Below are positions 1-8,743 of a DNA stretch of 64,000 bases, in pieces. How positions within the stretch are numbered: position 1 is the stretch's first letter; each line of letters begins with the position of its first letter. The DNA is from Bacillota bacterium (GTDB lineage Bacteria; Bacillota; Clostridia; Acetivibrionales; DSM-27016), in the NCBI GenBank assembly GCA_023390115.1, contig JAEWDM010000016.1:124001-188000 (forward strand), written 5' to 3'. The notes beneath the pieces are model-generated. The model had not been told where the DNA came from and ran no database searches. It saw only the letters and a program-made list of their open reading frames with translations. Made by a program: the position numbers and the translations under genes.

Positions 1-1098
1 AAAAGCTTTGATTATATCCTGTTTATAACTGTGCTGGCACTGTCCGCTATTGGGCTGGTGGTGCTCTATAGCGCCACATTGTCGTTTGATGACGGCGTAA
101 GCAGGGTTTTAAAGCAGGGAGCGGCCCTTGCAATAGGTATAGCTATGGCACTCATTATAAGCTGTGTCGATTATAAGGACTTCAAAATAATAGGGATTAT
201 TTTTTATATTATAAGCATAGTCCTGCTTATATATGTTAATTTCAAAGGCGTCGGGGCCGAGACATGGGGAAGCAACAGCTGGATGCAGATTCCCGTTTTC
301 GGAAGCTTTCAGCCTTCGGAAATAGCGAAAATTACCTTCATTGTGGTGATTTCTGCTTTTCTTGAAAGAATTAAGGAGGGGCAGGGAAGTAAAAATATAG
401 CAAAGCTCTTAATTTACTCTGCAATTCCTATAGCACTTGTTATTTTGCAAAAGGATTTCGGCACATCCATGGTATTTATATTTGTTTTTTTCGTTATGCT
501 TTTTATTTGCGGCTTGCCCTACAAATATATGCTCGGAGTATTTATAGCCGCAATTCCGTGCGGAGTACTCACATGGATCTTTTTGCTTAACGATAAAAGA
601 CGCGACAGGATAAGGTTTTTCTTTAATCCTGAGGATGACCAGTCAAATGCAGGCTTTCAGGTGCTGCGATCCATAAGGGCAATAGGCTCTGGACAAATAT
701 TCGGAAAGAAGCTTTTTCAAGGCATACAGACGCAGAGGGCTACGGTTCCTGTAAAGGAGTCTGACTTTATTTTTACCGTCATAGGGGAGGAGCTTGGGTT
801 TATCGGCTCTGCAATAATTGTGCTGCTTATATTTTTCCTGCTTCTGAGGTGCGTTTATATAGCAAAAAACTCCAGGGATCTATATGGAGCCTTTCTGGTA
901 ACGGGCTTGACTGCAATGCTGGGCTTTCATTTTGTAGAGAATATAGGAATGAATATAGGGATATTTCCCATAACGGGTATTCCCCTGCCATTTATCAGTC
1001 TGGGAGGGAGCGCGATGGTGACAAATTATATCGCCATAGGAATAATACTTAGCGTGTCAATGCGCCGCAAGCGCAGTATTTTCAACAGCTCACAGTAG
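1..1098 (+). CDS. rodA: RodA-type SEDS peptidoglycan polymerase, 5' truncated by window edge
   Basis: Open from base 1 in the same frame, so the true start lies before the window. The protein is a polytopic membrane protein of the SEDS family (RodA/FtsW/SpoVE), which polymerises glycan strands from lipid II together with a class B PBP. Visible family signs are the N-terminal LSAIGLVVLYSAT helix, the FQPSEIAK loop, the KESDFIFTVIGEELGF segment and the C-terminal GIPLPFISLGGSAM motif. A second SEDS gene (ftsW/spoVE) sits inside the dcw cluster at 9762, so this copy, just outside the cluster and followed by its own terminator, is most likely the elongation-specific RodA. The RodA/FtsW assignment is by position, not by a decisive residue. 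Confidence 0.88.
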   Translation, partial: KSFDYILFITVLALSAIGLVVLYSATLSFDDGVSRVLKQGAALAIGIAMALIISCVDYKDFKIIGIIFYIISIVLLIYVNFKGVGAETWGSNSWMQIPVFGSFQPSEIAKITFIVVISAFLERIKEGQGSKNIAKLLIYSAIPIALVILQKDFGTSMVFIFVFFVMLFICGLPYKYMLGVFIAAIPCGVLTWIFLLNDKRRDRIRFFFNPEDDQSNAGFQVLRSIRAIGSGQIFGKKLFQGIQTQRATVPVKESDFIFTVIGEELGFIGSAIIVLLIFFLLLRCVYIAKNSRDLYGAFLVTGLTAMLGFHFVENIGMNIGIFPITGIPLPFISLGGSAMVTNYIAIGIILSVSMRRKRSIFNSSQ

Positions 1099-1112
1099 AG
1101 GGTAAGTTAAAC

Positions 1113-1146
1113 AAAAAAGATAGGACCTATGTCCTATCTTTTTTGT
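1113..1146 (+). terminator. Rho-independent terminator after rodA
   Basis: A 14-bp stem (AAAAAAGATAGGAC pairing with its complement) closes a CTAT loop and ends in a T-run. It separates rodA from the mraZ promoter. The A-run on the left side could also let it work for transcripts from the other side. Confidence 0.9.
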
Positions 1147-1172
1147 TTGCTTTTAAAAACTATAAAATTTGC

Positions 1173-1201
1173 TTGATTATTTATTGTTTTTAAAATAAAA
1201 T
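1173..1201 (+). promoter_or_regulatory. Candidate sigma-A promoter of the mraZ/dcw cluster
   Basis: TTGATT at 1173-1178, a 17-nt spacer and TAAAAT at 1196-1201. It lies just after the rodA terminator and just before the MraZ box array. Inferred from consensus only. Confidence 0.6.
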
Positions 1202-1210
1202 AAGTACATA

Positions 1211-1240
1211 AGTGGTGGGAAGTGGTGAGAAGTGGTGAGA
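1211..1240 (+). promoter_or_regulatory. MraZ operator: three 10-bp direct repeats
   Basis: Three tandem copies of AGTGGTGRGA with an exact 10-bp period, one helical turn, directly downstream of the candidate promoter and upstream of mraZ. MraZ proteins are known to bind arrays of GTGG-containing direct repeats upstream of their own gene, so autoregulation of the whole dcw transcript is the likely role. Confidence 0.85.
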
Positions 1241-1267
1241 AAGACCGGAGAAGCAGGGGTGAAATAA

Positions 1268-1699
1268 TTGTTCTATGGAGAATACCAGCATACCGTGGAT
1301 TCAAAAGGACGGGCAATTATTCCTGCTAAATACAGGGAGGGGCTGGGAGAAAAATTTATTTTAACAAAGGGCCTTGACAACTGCTTGTTCGCATACTCCT
1401 CCGAGGAGTGGTGCAATCTTGAGTCGAAGCTTAAATCGCTTCCTTTTACCGACAAGGATGTCAGAGCTTTTGTAAGATTCTTTTTCTCAGGCGCCGCCGA
1501 ATGTGAGACGGATAAGCAGGGCAGGATATTAATTCCGCAGAATCTCAGAGAATATGCGGCTCTGGATAAGGACATATATATTATAGGTGTTTCAACAAGA
1601 GTAGAGATATGGGACAAGCATAAATGGGAAAGCTATAACGGGGATGATAATATAAGTGCCGACAAGATAGCCGAAAAGATGGCCATACTTGGTATATAA
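1268..1699 (+). CDS. mraZ: Transcriptional regulator MraZ
   Basis: 143 residues, the usual size. The protein has two SpoVT/AbrB-like MraZ repeats: MFYGEYQHTVDSKGRAIIPA at the N-terminus and a second DKQGRILIPQ repeat at about residues 77-90. MraZ forms a ring that binds direct repeats in its own promoter and controls dcw expression. The start is the TTG at 1268, with AGGGGTG upstream and the expected conserved N-terminus. It is the first gene of the dcw cluster and is followed 21 bases later by rsmH. Confidence 0.93.
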   Translation: MFYGEYQHTVDSKGRAIIPAKYREGLGEKFILTKGLDNCLFAYSSEEWCNLESKLKSLPFTDKDVRAFVRFFFSGAAECETDKQGRILIPQNLREYAALDKDIYIIGVSTRVEIWDKHKWESYNGDDNISADKIAEKMAILGI

Positions 1700-1720
1700 A
1701 TTGGGAGTGAAGTGCATTAA

Positions 1721-2662
1721 ATGGAATTTAACCATAAGCCTGTTTTGCTTAAGGAGTGCATTGAGGGGCTGGAAATAAAACCCTTTGGAACATACATAGA
1801 CGGTACTATGGGCGGAGCGGGGCATTCCCGCGAAATTTATAAACGGCTTGACAGCAGGGGTATGCTTATAGGAATAGATCAGGACTCCTTTGCCATACAG
1901 GCATCTAAAGCGGCATTGGAGGAGGCCGGGGGAGAGGCGGGATTAATTTTTGCCAATCGGAATTTTAAGGATATAAAGGATGTCTGCCGGGAGAACAGTG
2001 TGTGTTCTGTCGACGGAATATTGCTGGATCTGGGTGTCTCATCCCACCAGCTTGACGAAGGAGAAAGAGGTTTTAGCTATCGCATTGATGCCCCTCTCGA
2101 CATGAGAATGGACAGAAGAGGCAGTGTGACCGCCGAATTTATTATAAATGAGTATGAGGAAGGCAGGATAAGGGATATCATAAGGGATTATGGTGAGGAA
2201 AGATGGGCGGCCAGAATAGCGGTGTTCATTGTCCAGGCCAGAAAAAAAAGGGCTATAAGAACTACGGGAGAGCTGGTGGATATAATAAAGGCGGCTGTAC
2301 CCGGTTCGGCCAGGCGAGGAGGTCCTCATCCCGCAAAAAGAACCTTTCAGGCAATAAGAATTGAAGTCAATAACGAGCTGGGAATATTGGGAGATGCCAT
2401 AAGGGACGCTGTTTCGATGCTTTCACCGGGAGGAAGGCTTTGTATAATAACCTTCCATTCGTTGGAGGACAGGATTGTTAAAACGGAGTATCAAAAAATG
2501 GTTAAGCCGTGCATATGTCCGCCTGAATTTCCGGTATGCGTTTGCGGAAAAAGGCCCTTGGCAATGCATATATCCAAAAAGCCCATATTGCCTTCAGCGG
2601 TTGAAATAGAGCAGAATCCCCGGGCAAGAAGTGCAAAATTACGGATTATACAAAGGATTTAA
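1721..2662 (+). CDS. rsmH: 16S rRNA (cytosine-1402-N4)-methyltransferase RsmH
   Basis: 313 residues, full length for RsmH (MraW). The N-terminal HKPVLLKECIEGL and the SAM-binding DGTMGGAGHS motif (about residues 29-38) are present, as are the LLDLGVSSHQLD segment, the FQAIRIEVNNE segment and the C-terminal ITFHSLEDRIVK. The enzyme methylates C1402 in the ribosomal P site. Canonical second gene of the dcw cluster. The ATG at 1721 follows a GGGAGTGA ribosome binding site. Confidence 0.95.
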   Translation: MEFNHKPVLLKECIEGLEIKPFGTYIDGTMGGAGHSREIYKRLDSRGMLIGIDQDSFAIQASKAALEEAGGEAGLIFANRNFKDIKDVCRENSVCSVDGILLDLGVSSHQLDEGERGFSYRIDAPLDMRMDRRGSVTAEFIINEYEEGRIRDIIRDYGEERWAARIAVFIVQARKKRAIRTTGELVDIIKAAVPGSARRGGPHPAKRTFQAIRIEVNNELGILGDAIRDAVSMLSPGGRLCIITFHSLEDRIVKTEYQKMVKPCICPPEFPVCVCGKRPLAMHISKKPILPSAVEIEQNPRARSAKLRIIQRI

Positions 2663-2787
2663 TATAAATATACTTAAGAAAAGCAAGCTTAAAAAATACA
2701 AAAGAGAATTGACAGGTGTTTTAAGATTTACAAAGGAAAAGGAAAATATAAAAAACAAAAGCATAAAATTCAGGAAATAAGCTTTTA

Positions 2788-2818
2788 CCGGGGATTGACA
2801 GGCAAAGTCAGTCCCCGG
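2788..2818 (+). other. Intergenic hairpin between rsmH and ftsL
   Basis: CCGGGGATTGAC pairs with GTCAGTCCCCGG across a 7-nt loop. There is no T-run, so it is more likely an mRNA-processing or stability hairpin, or a leaky attenuator, than a full terminator. The surrounding 2663-2876 holds no gene. Confidence 0.6.
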
Positions 2819-2876
2819 GCTTACTGTCTCTTGGCCTGTTGTATATGCTAAGTAAGGTTTAGAGGTGATTAAAAGG

Positions 2877-3362
2877 ATGGAATCCGGGAAAAATTATATT
2901 CATGGGTCTGCAGCTCCTAAAATTGAGTATGACGTATACGAAGAGAATAAGGTTTTAAAAGCTAAAAAGGTACAGAGGAGCAATAACAAGGCGAAATTAA
3001 AGATAGTATTCGCCATATTTCTTGTCTTTATAGTGGGCTCTGCCGTTATGCTCAGGTACACGATGATTACGCAGATTAATTATGTCATAGACAGCCGGAA
3101 TAAGGAGTACGCGAGAGTTTCCAATGAGAATGCCAAGCTGGAAATTGCCATACAGCAGGAGATGGATCTTGTAAAGATAAAGGAGATTGCTGAGGACAGG
3201 CTGGGTATGCATAAGCCCGATAAATATCAGATAGTCTACGTGAATATTCCCAGAGAGGATTTGTCTATAGTATCGGAAAAATATAAGGAGAAAAGCAGCG
3301 GAGGAGAAGTGCTGCAGTCGGTGCTTAATAAGCTTGAAGAGCTTGTGGCGTTGCTGTACTGA
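2877..3362 (+). CDS. FtsL-like septum formation protein
   Basis: About 161 residues: a charged cytoplasmic N-terminus, one membrane helix (about residues 40-62, IVFAIFLVFIVGSAVMLRYT) and a short extracellular coiled coil (NKEYARVSNENAKLEIAIQQ) that leads into EIAEDRLGMHKPDKYQIVYV. This single-pass bitopic layout, placed between rsmH and the PBP gene, is that of FtsL/DivIC-type division proteins, which bridge FtsQ/DivIB and the FtsW-PBP synthase. The ATG at 2877 is chosen because GAGGTG sits 8 bases upstream; the GTG at 2865 is an alternative. Sequence identity in this family is low, so the call rests on layout and position. Confidence 0.75.
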   Translation: MESGKNYIHGSAAPKIEYDVYEENKVLKAKKVQRSNNKAKLKIVFAIFLVFIVGSAVMLRYTMITQINYVIDSRNKEYARVSNENAKLEIAIQQEMDLVKIKEIAEDRLGMHKPDKYQIVYVNIPREDLSIVSEKYKEKSSGGEVLQSVLNKLEELVALLY

Positions 3363-3536
3363 TTGTCTATTTAAGGTATATGGAACCTTTAGTTGAGATA
3401 ATGGGCTGTAGATGGTATAAAATATATTTTTATGCGGTCTGTAGTCTTTTTGCTTTATATCATAGAAATAATATTTAAGTGTCGGGAATAAACTAAAAAA
3501 GGCAGTGATTTTTTAAAAGGGTGCAAAAAGCTTTTT

Positions 3537-3545
3537 GGGGGGGGG
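3537..3545 (+). repeat. G9 homopolymer in the spoVD translation initiation region
   Basis: A run of five T and nine G immediately precedes the TTG start of the PBP gene and overlaps the place where a ribosome binding site should be. Such tracts are prone to slippage. Confidence 0.8.
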
Positions 3546-3551
3546 TGCGAA

Positions 3552-5750
3552 TTGGCAGGGCTTGGATTGACAATGAAAAAAAGACTGATTTTTTTGCTGG
3601 TTACGTTTTCAGTATTAATAGCTGCTTTAGTAGTTAGGGTTGGATGGATACAGATAGTACAGGGTGATTTCTATCAGAAGAAGGTTTCCCAGCAGGCGAG
3701 GGGACGCGACATAAGCCCTAAAAGAGGAACTATTTTTGATAGAAACGGAAAGCCTCTTGCTGTAAGCGCTTCTGTGGAAAAAATAACCATTAACCCCCAG
3801 GAGGTAAGGGATTCCGAGCTTGATCAGGAAGCTATTGCTGAGGATTTGGGAGAAATTCTTAACATGGACCCCGAGGGCATACTTAAAAAAATAAAGAGAA
3901 ACAGCATGTATGAAATAATAAAAAGAAAAATAGATGATGAAGCCGGCAATAATATAAGGAAATGGGCAAAGGAAGAGGATGTGGGAGGAATATACATAGA
4001 CGAGGACAGCAAGAGGTTTTATCCTAACAGAAATCTTGCGGCTCATATTCTTGGGTTTACGGGTGATGACAACCAGGGTCTGGACGGAATTGAAGCGGTA
4101 ATGGATAAGTACCTTAAGGGAGTTCCGGGAAAAATCCTCAGTGAAACGGATGCAAGAGGCAGAGAGCTTCCCCTTAATGAGGAAAAGCACATAGGGGTTC
4201 AGGACGGTGCCAACATAGTTTTGACGATAGATGAAACGATACAGTATTTTGCGCAGAGATCTCTTGAAAAAGCGGTGACCGACAATATGGTGCTTAACGG
4301 AGCCACTGCTATTGTAATGGACCCCAGAAACGGAGATATTCTGGCTATGGTTTCCAAGCCTGATTTTGATCCCAATGATCCCTTCGGCTGCCCCACTGAT
4401 ACAGACAAGGCAGAATGGGAGGCCATGTCCTCCGAAGAAAAGAAAAGCCTGTTCTCCGTTGTATGGAGGAATAAGGCGGTGGTTGACACCTATGAGCCGG
4501 GGTCTACCTTTAAAGCTATTACTGCGGCTGCAAGCCTTGAGGAGGGAATTGTGACGCCTCAAACCAGCGTTAATGACTTCCCTGTTACTGTTCAGGGCAA
4601 TTCCATTAAGTGCTGGAGAGACTACAGGCCTCATGGAGAGGAAACCTTCGCAGAGGGTGTGTATAACTCCTGCAACCCTGTATTTGTGCGGCTGGCTCAG
4701 GTAATGGGGGTAAGCAAATTTTATAAGTATATGAAGGCGTTCGGCTTCTACGACAGGACTGGAATAGAGCTGCCTGGAGAGGCACAGAGCCAGATCCATT
4801 CACAGCCCAAGGAAATTGATATGGCGGTAGCTTCCTTCGGCCAGAGGTTCCAGATATCCCCTATTCAGCTAATATCCGCTTATGGAGCTATTGCCAACGG
4901 GGGAACGCTTATGGAACCGAGAATTATTAAGGAAATAACCGATTCGGATGGAAATATTGTTGAGAAGTTTGAGCCCCAGTCAGTGAGGAATGTTATTTCA
5001 AAGCAAACCTCAGATACCCTGTGCGAAATACTGGAAGGAGTTGTCTCGGTTGATACTGCGACGGGAGGCAATGCATATGTGGCGGGGTACAGAGTGGCAG
5101 GCAAGACGGGTACGTCCGAGACGACTGAGACAAAGAGCAAGGGAAGGTATATAGCCTCCTTTTCCGCTTTCGCACCTGCCGACAATCCTGTTATATGCGT
5201 CCTTGTGGTGCTTGATTATCCTGATCCCAGCTCTCCCTTCGGACATGGAGGGGGCAAGATAGCTGCTCCGGTAGTCAGGGATATTATTGAAAATACTCTT
5301 GAATACCTTGGCGTAGAAAGAAGGTATACTGAAAAGGATAAGGAGGAGCTTGAGGATCAGGTTACCGTTCCCGATGTCAGAGGCAAAAGCACTGCCGAAG
5401 CCAGACAAATACTGTCCGACGCAGGAGTTAATCTTAAGTACAGCATAGAGGGAGAGGGCTATGACAACAATACAATAGTAGTTGAGCAGTCTCCTAAGCC
5501 CGGAATAAGCTTGACTAAAAAATCTGTTGTTATATTATATACCTATAAGCCTGAACAGGGCATTAAGGTGAAAATGCCCGACATTAAAAATAAAACTATT
5601 GATGAGGCCGTGGAAACTCTCAGCAAGGTGGGCTTAAATGTAAGAGGCAAGGGAATAGGAGTGGTGGTTGAGCAGGAATTTGAGCCCGGAACGGAGCTGG
5701 AAAAGGGTACGGTTGTAGAGGTGGAATTGAGATTTTTGGATACCGAGTAG
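3552..5750 (+). CDS. spoVD: SpoVD/FtsI-type class B penicillin-binding protein with two PASTA domains
   Basis: 732 residues from the TTG at 3552. N-terminal membrane anchor (KKRLIFLLVTFSVLIAALVV), PBP dimerisation domain (RGTIFDRNGKPLA at about 57-70), then the transpeptidase domain with all three catalytic motifs: STFK with Ser318, SCN in VYNSCNP, and KTG in AGKTGTSE. Two PASTA repeats follow (about 600-730: VPDVRGKSTAEARQIL and MPDIKNKTIDEAVETL). PASTA-bearing enzymes in this position are SpoVD or PBP2x-like. Only one such gene is present, so it may serve septation, spore cortex synthesis or both. An ATG at 3573 is a possible alternative start. A G9 tract lies in its initiation region. Confidence 0.88.
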   Translation: MAGLGLTMKKRLIFLLVTFSVLIAALVVRVGWIQIVQGDFYQKKVSQQARGRDISPKRGTIFDRNGKPLAVSASVEKITINPQEVRDSELDQEAIAEDLGEILNMDPEGILKKIKRNSMYEIIKRKIDDEAGNNIRKWAKEEDVGGIYIDEDSKRFYPNRNLAAHILGFTGDDNQGLDGIEAVMDKYLKGVPGKILSETDARGRELPLNEEKHIGVQDGANIVLTIDETIQYFAQRSLEKAVTDNMVLNGATAIVMDPRNGDILAMVSKPDFDPNDPFGCPTDTDKAEWEAMSSEEKKSLFSVVWRNKAVVDTYEPGSTFKAITAAASLEEGIVTPQTSVNDFPVTVQGNSIKCWRDYRPHGEETFAEGVYNSCNPVFVRLAQVMGVSKFYKYMKAFGFYDRTGIELPGEAQSQIHSQPKEIDMAVASFGQRFQISPIQLISAYGAIANGGTLMEPRIIKEITDSDGNIVEKFEPQSVRNVISKQTSDTLCEILEGVVSVDTATGGNAYVAGYRVAGKTGTSETTETKSKGRYIASFSAFAPADNPVICVLVVLDYPDPSSPFGHGGGKIAAPVVRDIIENTLEYLGVERRYTEKDKEELEDQVTVPDVRGKSTAEARQILSDAGVNLKYSIEGEGYDNNTIVVEQSPKPGISLTKKSVVILYTYKPEQGIKVKMPDIKNKTIDEAVETLSKVGLNVRGKGIGVVVEQEFEPGTELEKGTVVEVELRFLDTE

Positions 5751-5838
5751 AGAAAATATTTAGTTTTACAGTTCGTTACCTATAACAAGAAAGGGTTGAA
5801 TTTTAATTATAAGGGCAGACTGACATATGGAGGTTTAT

Positions 5839-7314
5839 ATGCTGTTAAAAGACTTAGTTGATAATTTGAAGGTAATAAGCATTTTGGGAAGCACAGAGCT
5901 GGAAATATCGGGTATTGCATATGATTCCAGAAGGGTTAAAAGCGGGTTTGTATTTGTGTGCATTGAAGGCTTTAAGGCCGATGGGCACAATTATATAGCA
6001 TCAGCGGCAGAAAACGGAGCGATCGCGCTTTTGGTCCAGAGGGATATGGATGTGCCGGAGGGCATTACCGCTATTAGGGTTGAAGATACCAGGGAAGCTC
6101 TTGCGAAAGTATCGGCGGCATTTTACGGTCATCCCTCAAGGCTGTTTTCCCTCATAGGCATAACAGGGACTAAGGGAAAGACTACCACCTCCTTCATGGT
6201 TAAATCCATTTTGGAGACTGCGGGGCGGAAGGTGGGGCTGGTAGGCACGCTGGGAAGCAGAATAGGCGGAGAGGTGCTTGTCACAGAGCGTACAACACCT
6301 GAGTCTCACGACCTTCAGGCGTTGTTTTCCGAAATGCTTGAGAAGAAGGTTGAGAGTGTTGTGATGGAGGTTTCATCCCAGGGACTGGAGCTTCACAGGG
6401 TGTCTCAATGCGACTATGATACAGCGGTCTTTACTAATATATCCCAGGATCATATAGGCCCCAATGAGCATCCTGATTTTGAGCACTATCTGAGAGCTAA
6501 AGCCAAGCTCTTTACAATGTGTAAAAAGGCTCTGGTGAACTTAGACAGCAAATATTCGGAATATATAATGCAGTCCGCAAAGTGCGGTATCTTAACATAT
6601 GGAATAGGCAGCGAAGCGGATATCAGAGCGGTAGATATTGCAGAACACCCCGGAGGCGTGGATTTTTATGCAGTGACACCGTGGTTTGAGGGAAAAATAA
6701 GGGTTAACATTCCCGGCAGGTTCAGCGTATATAATGCGCTTGCCGCCATAGGCGTATGCGGAATTGCAGGCATAGGGCATGATGCGGTTAAAAAAGGTCT
6801 TGAGGCAATAAGCGTACCGGGCCGCGCGGAGATAGTTGAAACGGGAAGGGATTTTACCGTAATGATTGATTATGCCCACACGCCTGACAGCCTTGAGAAT
6901 ATATTAAGCGCAGTTAAGGCATATGTTCCCGGAAGATTGATTTGCGTCTTCGGGTGCGGAGGAGACAGGGATCGGGCCAAAAGGCCGGTAATGGGAGAGG
7001 TATCTGGAAGGATAGCGGACTATACCGTTATTACATCAGATAATCCAAGGACGGAAGAGCCTGAGGCCATACTTAGAGAAATAGAGGAAGGCATTAAAGG
7101 GACGGGAGCGGAATATGCAACAATTTCAGACAGGCGAAGCGCCATAAAATATTCCATACAAAACGCGGCACAGGGAGATATAATAGTGCTTGCGGGAAAA
7201 GGACATGAAACATATCAGATATTCAAGGACAAAACAATTCATTTTGATGAGAGAGAAGTTGTGGCGGAAATTCTTGGGGAATCGGACAGCGGCAGCTTGA
7301 GAATGAGTATATAG
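5839..7314 (+). CDS. murE: UDP-MurNAc-tripeptide synthetase MurE (meso-DAP type)
   Basis: 491 residues. The Mur-ligase layout is complete: N-terminal substrate domain (SRRVKSGFVFVCIEGFKADGH), ATP loop GITGTKGKTTTSF, central domain with TTPESHD, and C-terminal domain with SDNPRTEEPE and GKGHETYQ. The DNPR motif is the known signature of enzymes that add meso-diaminopimelate rather than lysine to UDP-MurNAc-L-Ala-D-Glu. The ATG at 5839 is chosen because GGAGG lies 5 bases upstream; the in-frame ATG at 5827 lies ahead of that site. Followed after 11 bases by murF. Confidence 0.95.
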   Translation: MLLKDLVDNLKVISILGSTELEISGIAYDSRRVKSGFVFVCIEGFKADGHNYIASAAENGAIALLVQRDMDVPEGITAIRVEDTREALAKVSAAFYGHPSRLFSLIGITGTKGKTTTSFMVKSILETAGRKVGLVGTLGSRIGGEVLVTERTTPESHDLQALFSEMLEKKVESVVMEVSSQGLELHRVSQCDYDTAVFTNISQDHIGPNEHPDFEHYLRAKAKLFTMCKKALVNLDSKYSEYIMQSAKCGILTYGIGSEADIRAVDIAEHPGGVDFYAVTPWFEGKIRVNIPGRFSVYNALAAIGVCGIAGIGHDAVKKGLEAISVPGRAEIVETGRDFTVMIDYAHTPDSLENILSAVKAYVPGRLICVFGCGGDRDRAKRPVMGEVSGRIADYTVITSDNPRTEEPEAILREIEEGIKGTGAEYATISDRRSAIKYSIQNAAQGDIIVLAGKGHETYQIFKDKTIHFDEREVVAEILGESDSGSLRMSI

Positions 7315-7325
7315 GGAGTATTTAA

Positions 7326-8702
7326 ATGGAGAGTTTAAAATGTAGGGAAATATTAGAGGCTACGGGAGGCACATTAGCCTTTGGGGATGCGGAGCTTGAT
7401 ATTTGCAGTATTTCCACCGATTCAAGAAGGATTGGCAAAGGAGCTCTGTTTATACCTATTGCGGGAGAGCGTTTTGACGGGCATGATTTTATAACAAGCT
7501 CTTTAGAGGCGGGAGCAGCCGCTTCACTTACCCAGAGCCGCCTTATTCCCACAGTGCCGGGAAAGGCTGTAATCAGGGTTTGTGATACTGTTGAGGCTCT
7601 TGGGAAAATAGCAAAATACTACAGGAAAAAATTCGGTATTCCTTTTGTGGGGATTACCGGAAGCGTTGGCAAAACAAGCACCAAGGATATGGTTGCAGAG
7701 GTATTGGCCTGCAGCTTCAACGTGTTGAAGACGAAGGGAAATTTTAATAATGAAATAGGCCTTCCGCTGACCATTTTTAATATTGACAGAAGCCATGAGG
7801 CCGCCGTTATTGAAATGGGAATGAGCGGCTTTGGTGAAATAAGCCGTCTTACGTCGATTGTCAGGCCCAATATTGCAATAATTACAAATATAGGTCTTTC
7901 TCATATTGAAAAGCTGGGATCGAGGCAAAATATACTGAAGGCCAAGCTGGAAATACTGGAAGGACTGGATAACGGCGGAATTGTTGTTTTGAACGGGGAC
8001 GACAAGCTTTTGTATGGTATTAAGGATCTGGTGAGCTTTAAGACCATATTCTATGGTATGGAGGAGGGCCTCGACTATCAGGCGTTCAATATCAAGACTG
8101 AAGGGGAAAAAGGAACAGGCTTTGAATTGACGGTAAATGGAAGGGATTATAAGATACACGTGCCGGTACCGGGCCTTCATAATGTTTACAATGCCCTTGC
8201 CGCAGTTGCGGCAGGCCTTGAGCTTGGAATGGATATGGATTCCGTTATAAACGGGATTGCCCGGTTTACTCCGTCTAAAATGCGAATGGACATAATAAAG
8301 CATAAGGGGGCAACTATTATAAATGATACATATAATGCAAGTCCTCAGTCTATGGAAGCAGCTATAAATGTGCTTAAAGAGGTGGCCGGAAGCAACAGGA
8401 CAATAGCTGTGCTTGGGGATATGCTGGAGATGGGGGAATGGGCCTTTAATGCCCATGTGGATGTGGGAATATTTGCAGTATCAAGGGAAATAGACTATAT
8501 TCTGACAGTGGGGGAAAGCGGAAGAAATATTGCTGTGGGTGCAATTGAAGCGGGAGCTGAAAAATGCAGGGTGCACAGCTTTGAGAAAAATGAGGACGCG
8601 GCGGGATTTTTAAAGGAGCTGTTTAAAAAGGGAGATGTAATCCTTGTAAAGGGATCGAGAGGAATGAAAATGGAAGAAATTATAGAACGGTTTACGGCTT
8701 AA
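7326..8702 (+). CDS. murF: UDP-MurNAc-pentapeptide synthetase MurF
   Basis: 458 residues, typical for MurF, which adds D-Ala-D-Ala to the UDP-MurNAc-tripeptide. The ATP loop GITGSVGKTSTKDM is at about residues 109-122, followed by KGNFNNEIGLPLT, the EMGMSGFGEI segment, NDTYNASPQSM and LGDMLEMG. Tight spacing behind murE suggests co-transcription. Canonical dcw position. Confidence 0.95.
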   Translation: MESLKCREILEATGGTLAFGDAELDICSISTDSRRIGKGALFIPIAGERFDGHDFITSSLEAGAAASLTQSRLIPTVPGKAVIRVCDTVEALGKIAKYYRKKFGIPFVGITGSVGKTSTKDMVAEVLACSFNVLKTKGNFNNEIGLPLTIFNIDRSHEAAVIEMGMSGFGEISRLTSIVRPNIAIITNIGLSHIEKLGSRQNILKAKLEILEGLDNGGIVVLNGDDKLLYGIKDLVSFKTIFYGMEEGLDYQAFNIKTEGEKGTGFELTVNGRDYKIHVPVPGLHNVYNALAAVAAGLELGMDMDSVINGIARFTPSKMRMDIIKHKGATIINDTYNASPQSMEAAINVLKEVAGSNRTIAVLGDMLEMGEWAFNAHVDVGIFAVSREIDYILTVGESGRNIAVGAIEAGAEKCRVHSFEKNEDAAGFLKELFKKGDVILVKGSRGMKMEEIIERFTA

Positions 8703-8743
8703 TGCTTAAGAGCCAATTAATTTACAACGCGAGGTGAAAAAGT

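Noticed and set aside
3627..4799. 390-codon open frame on the minus strand opposite spoVD
   Set aside because: Antisense shadow of a gene with full catalytic motifs; composition is not that of a real protein.
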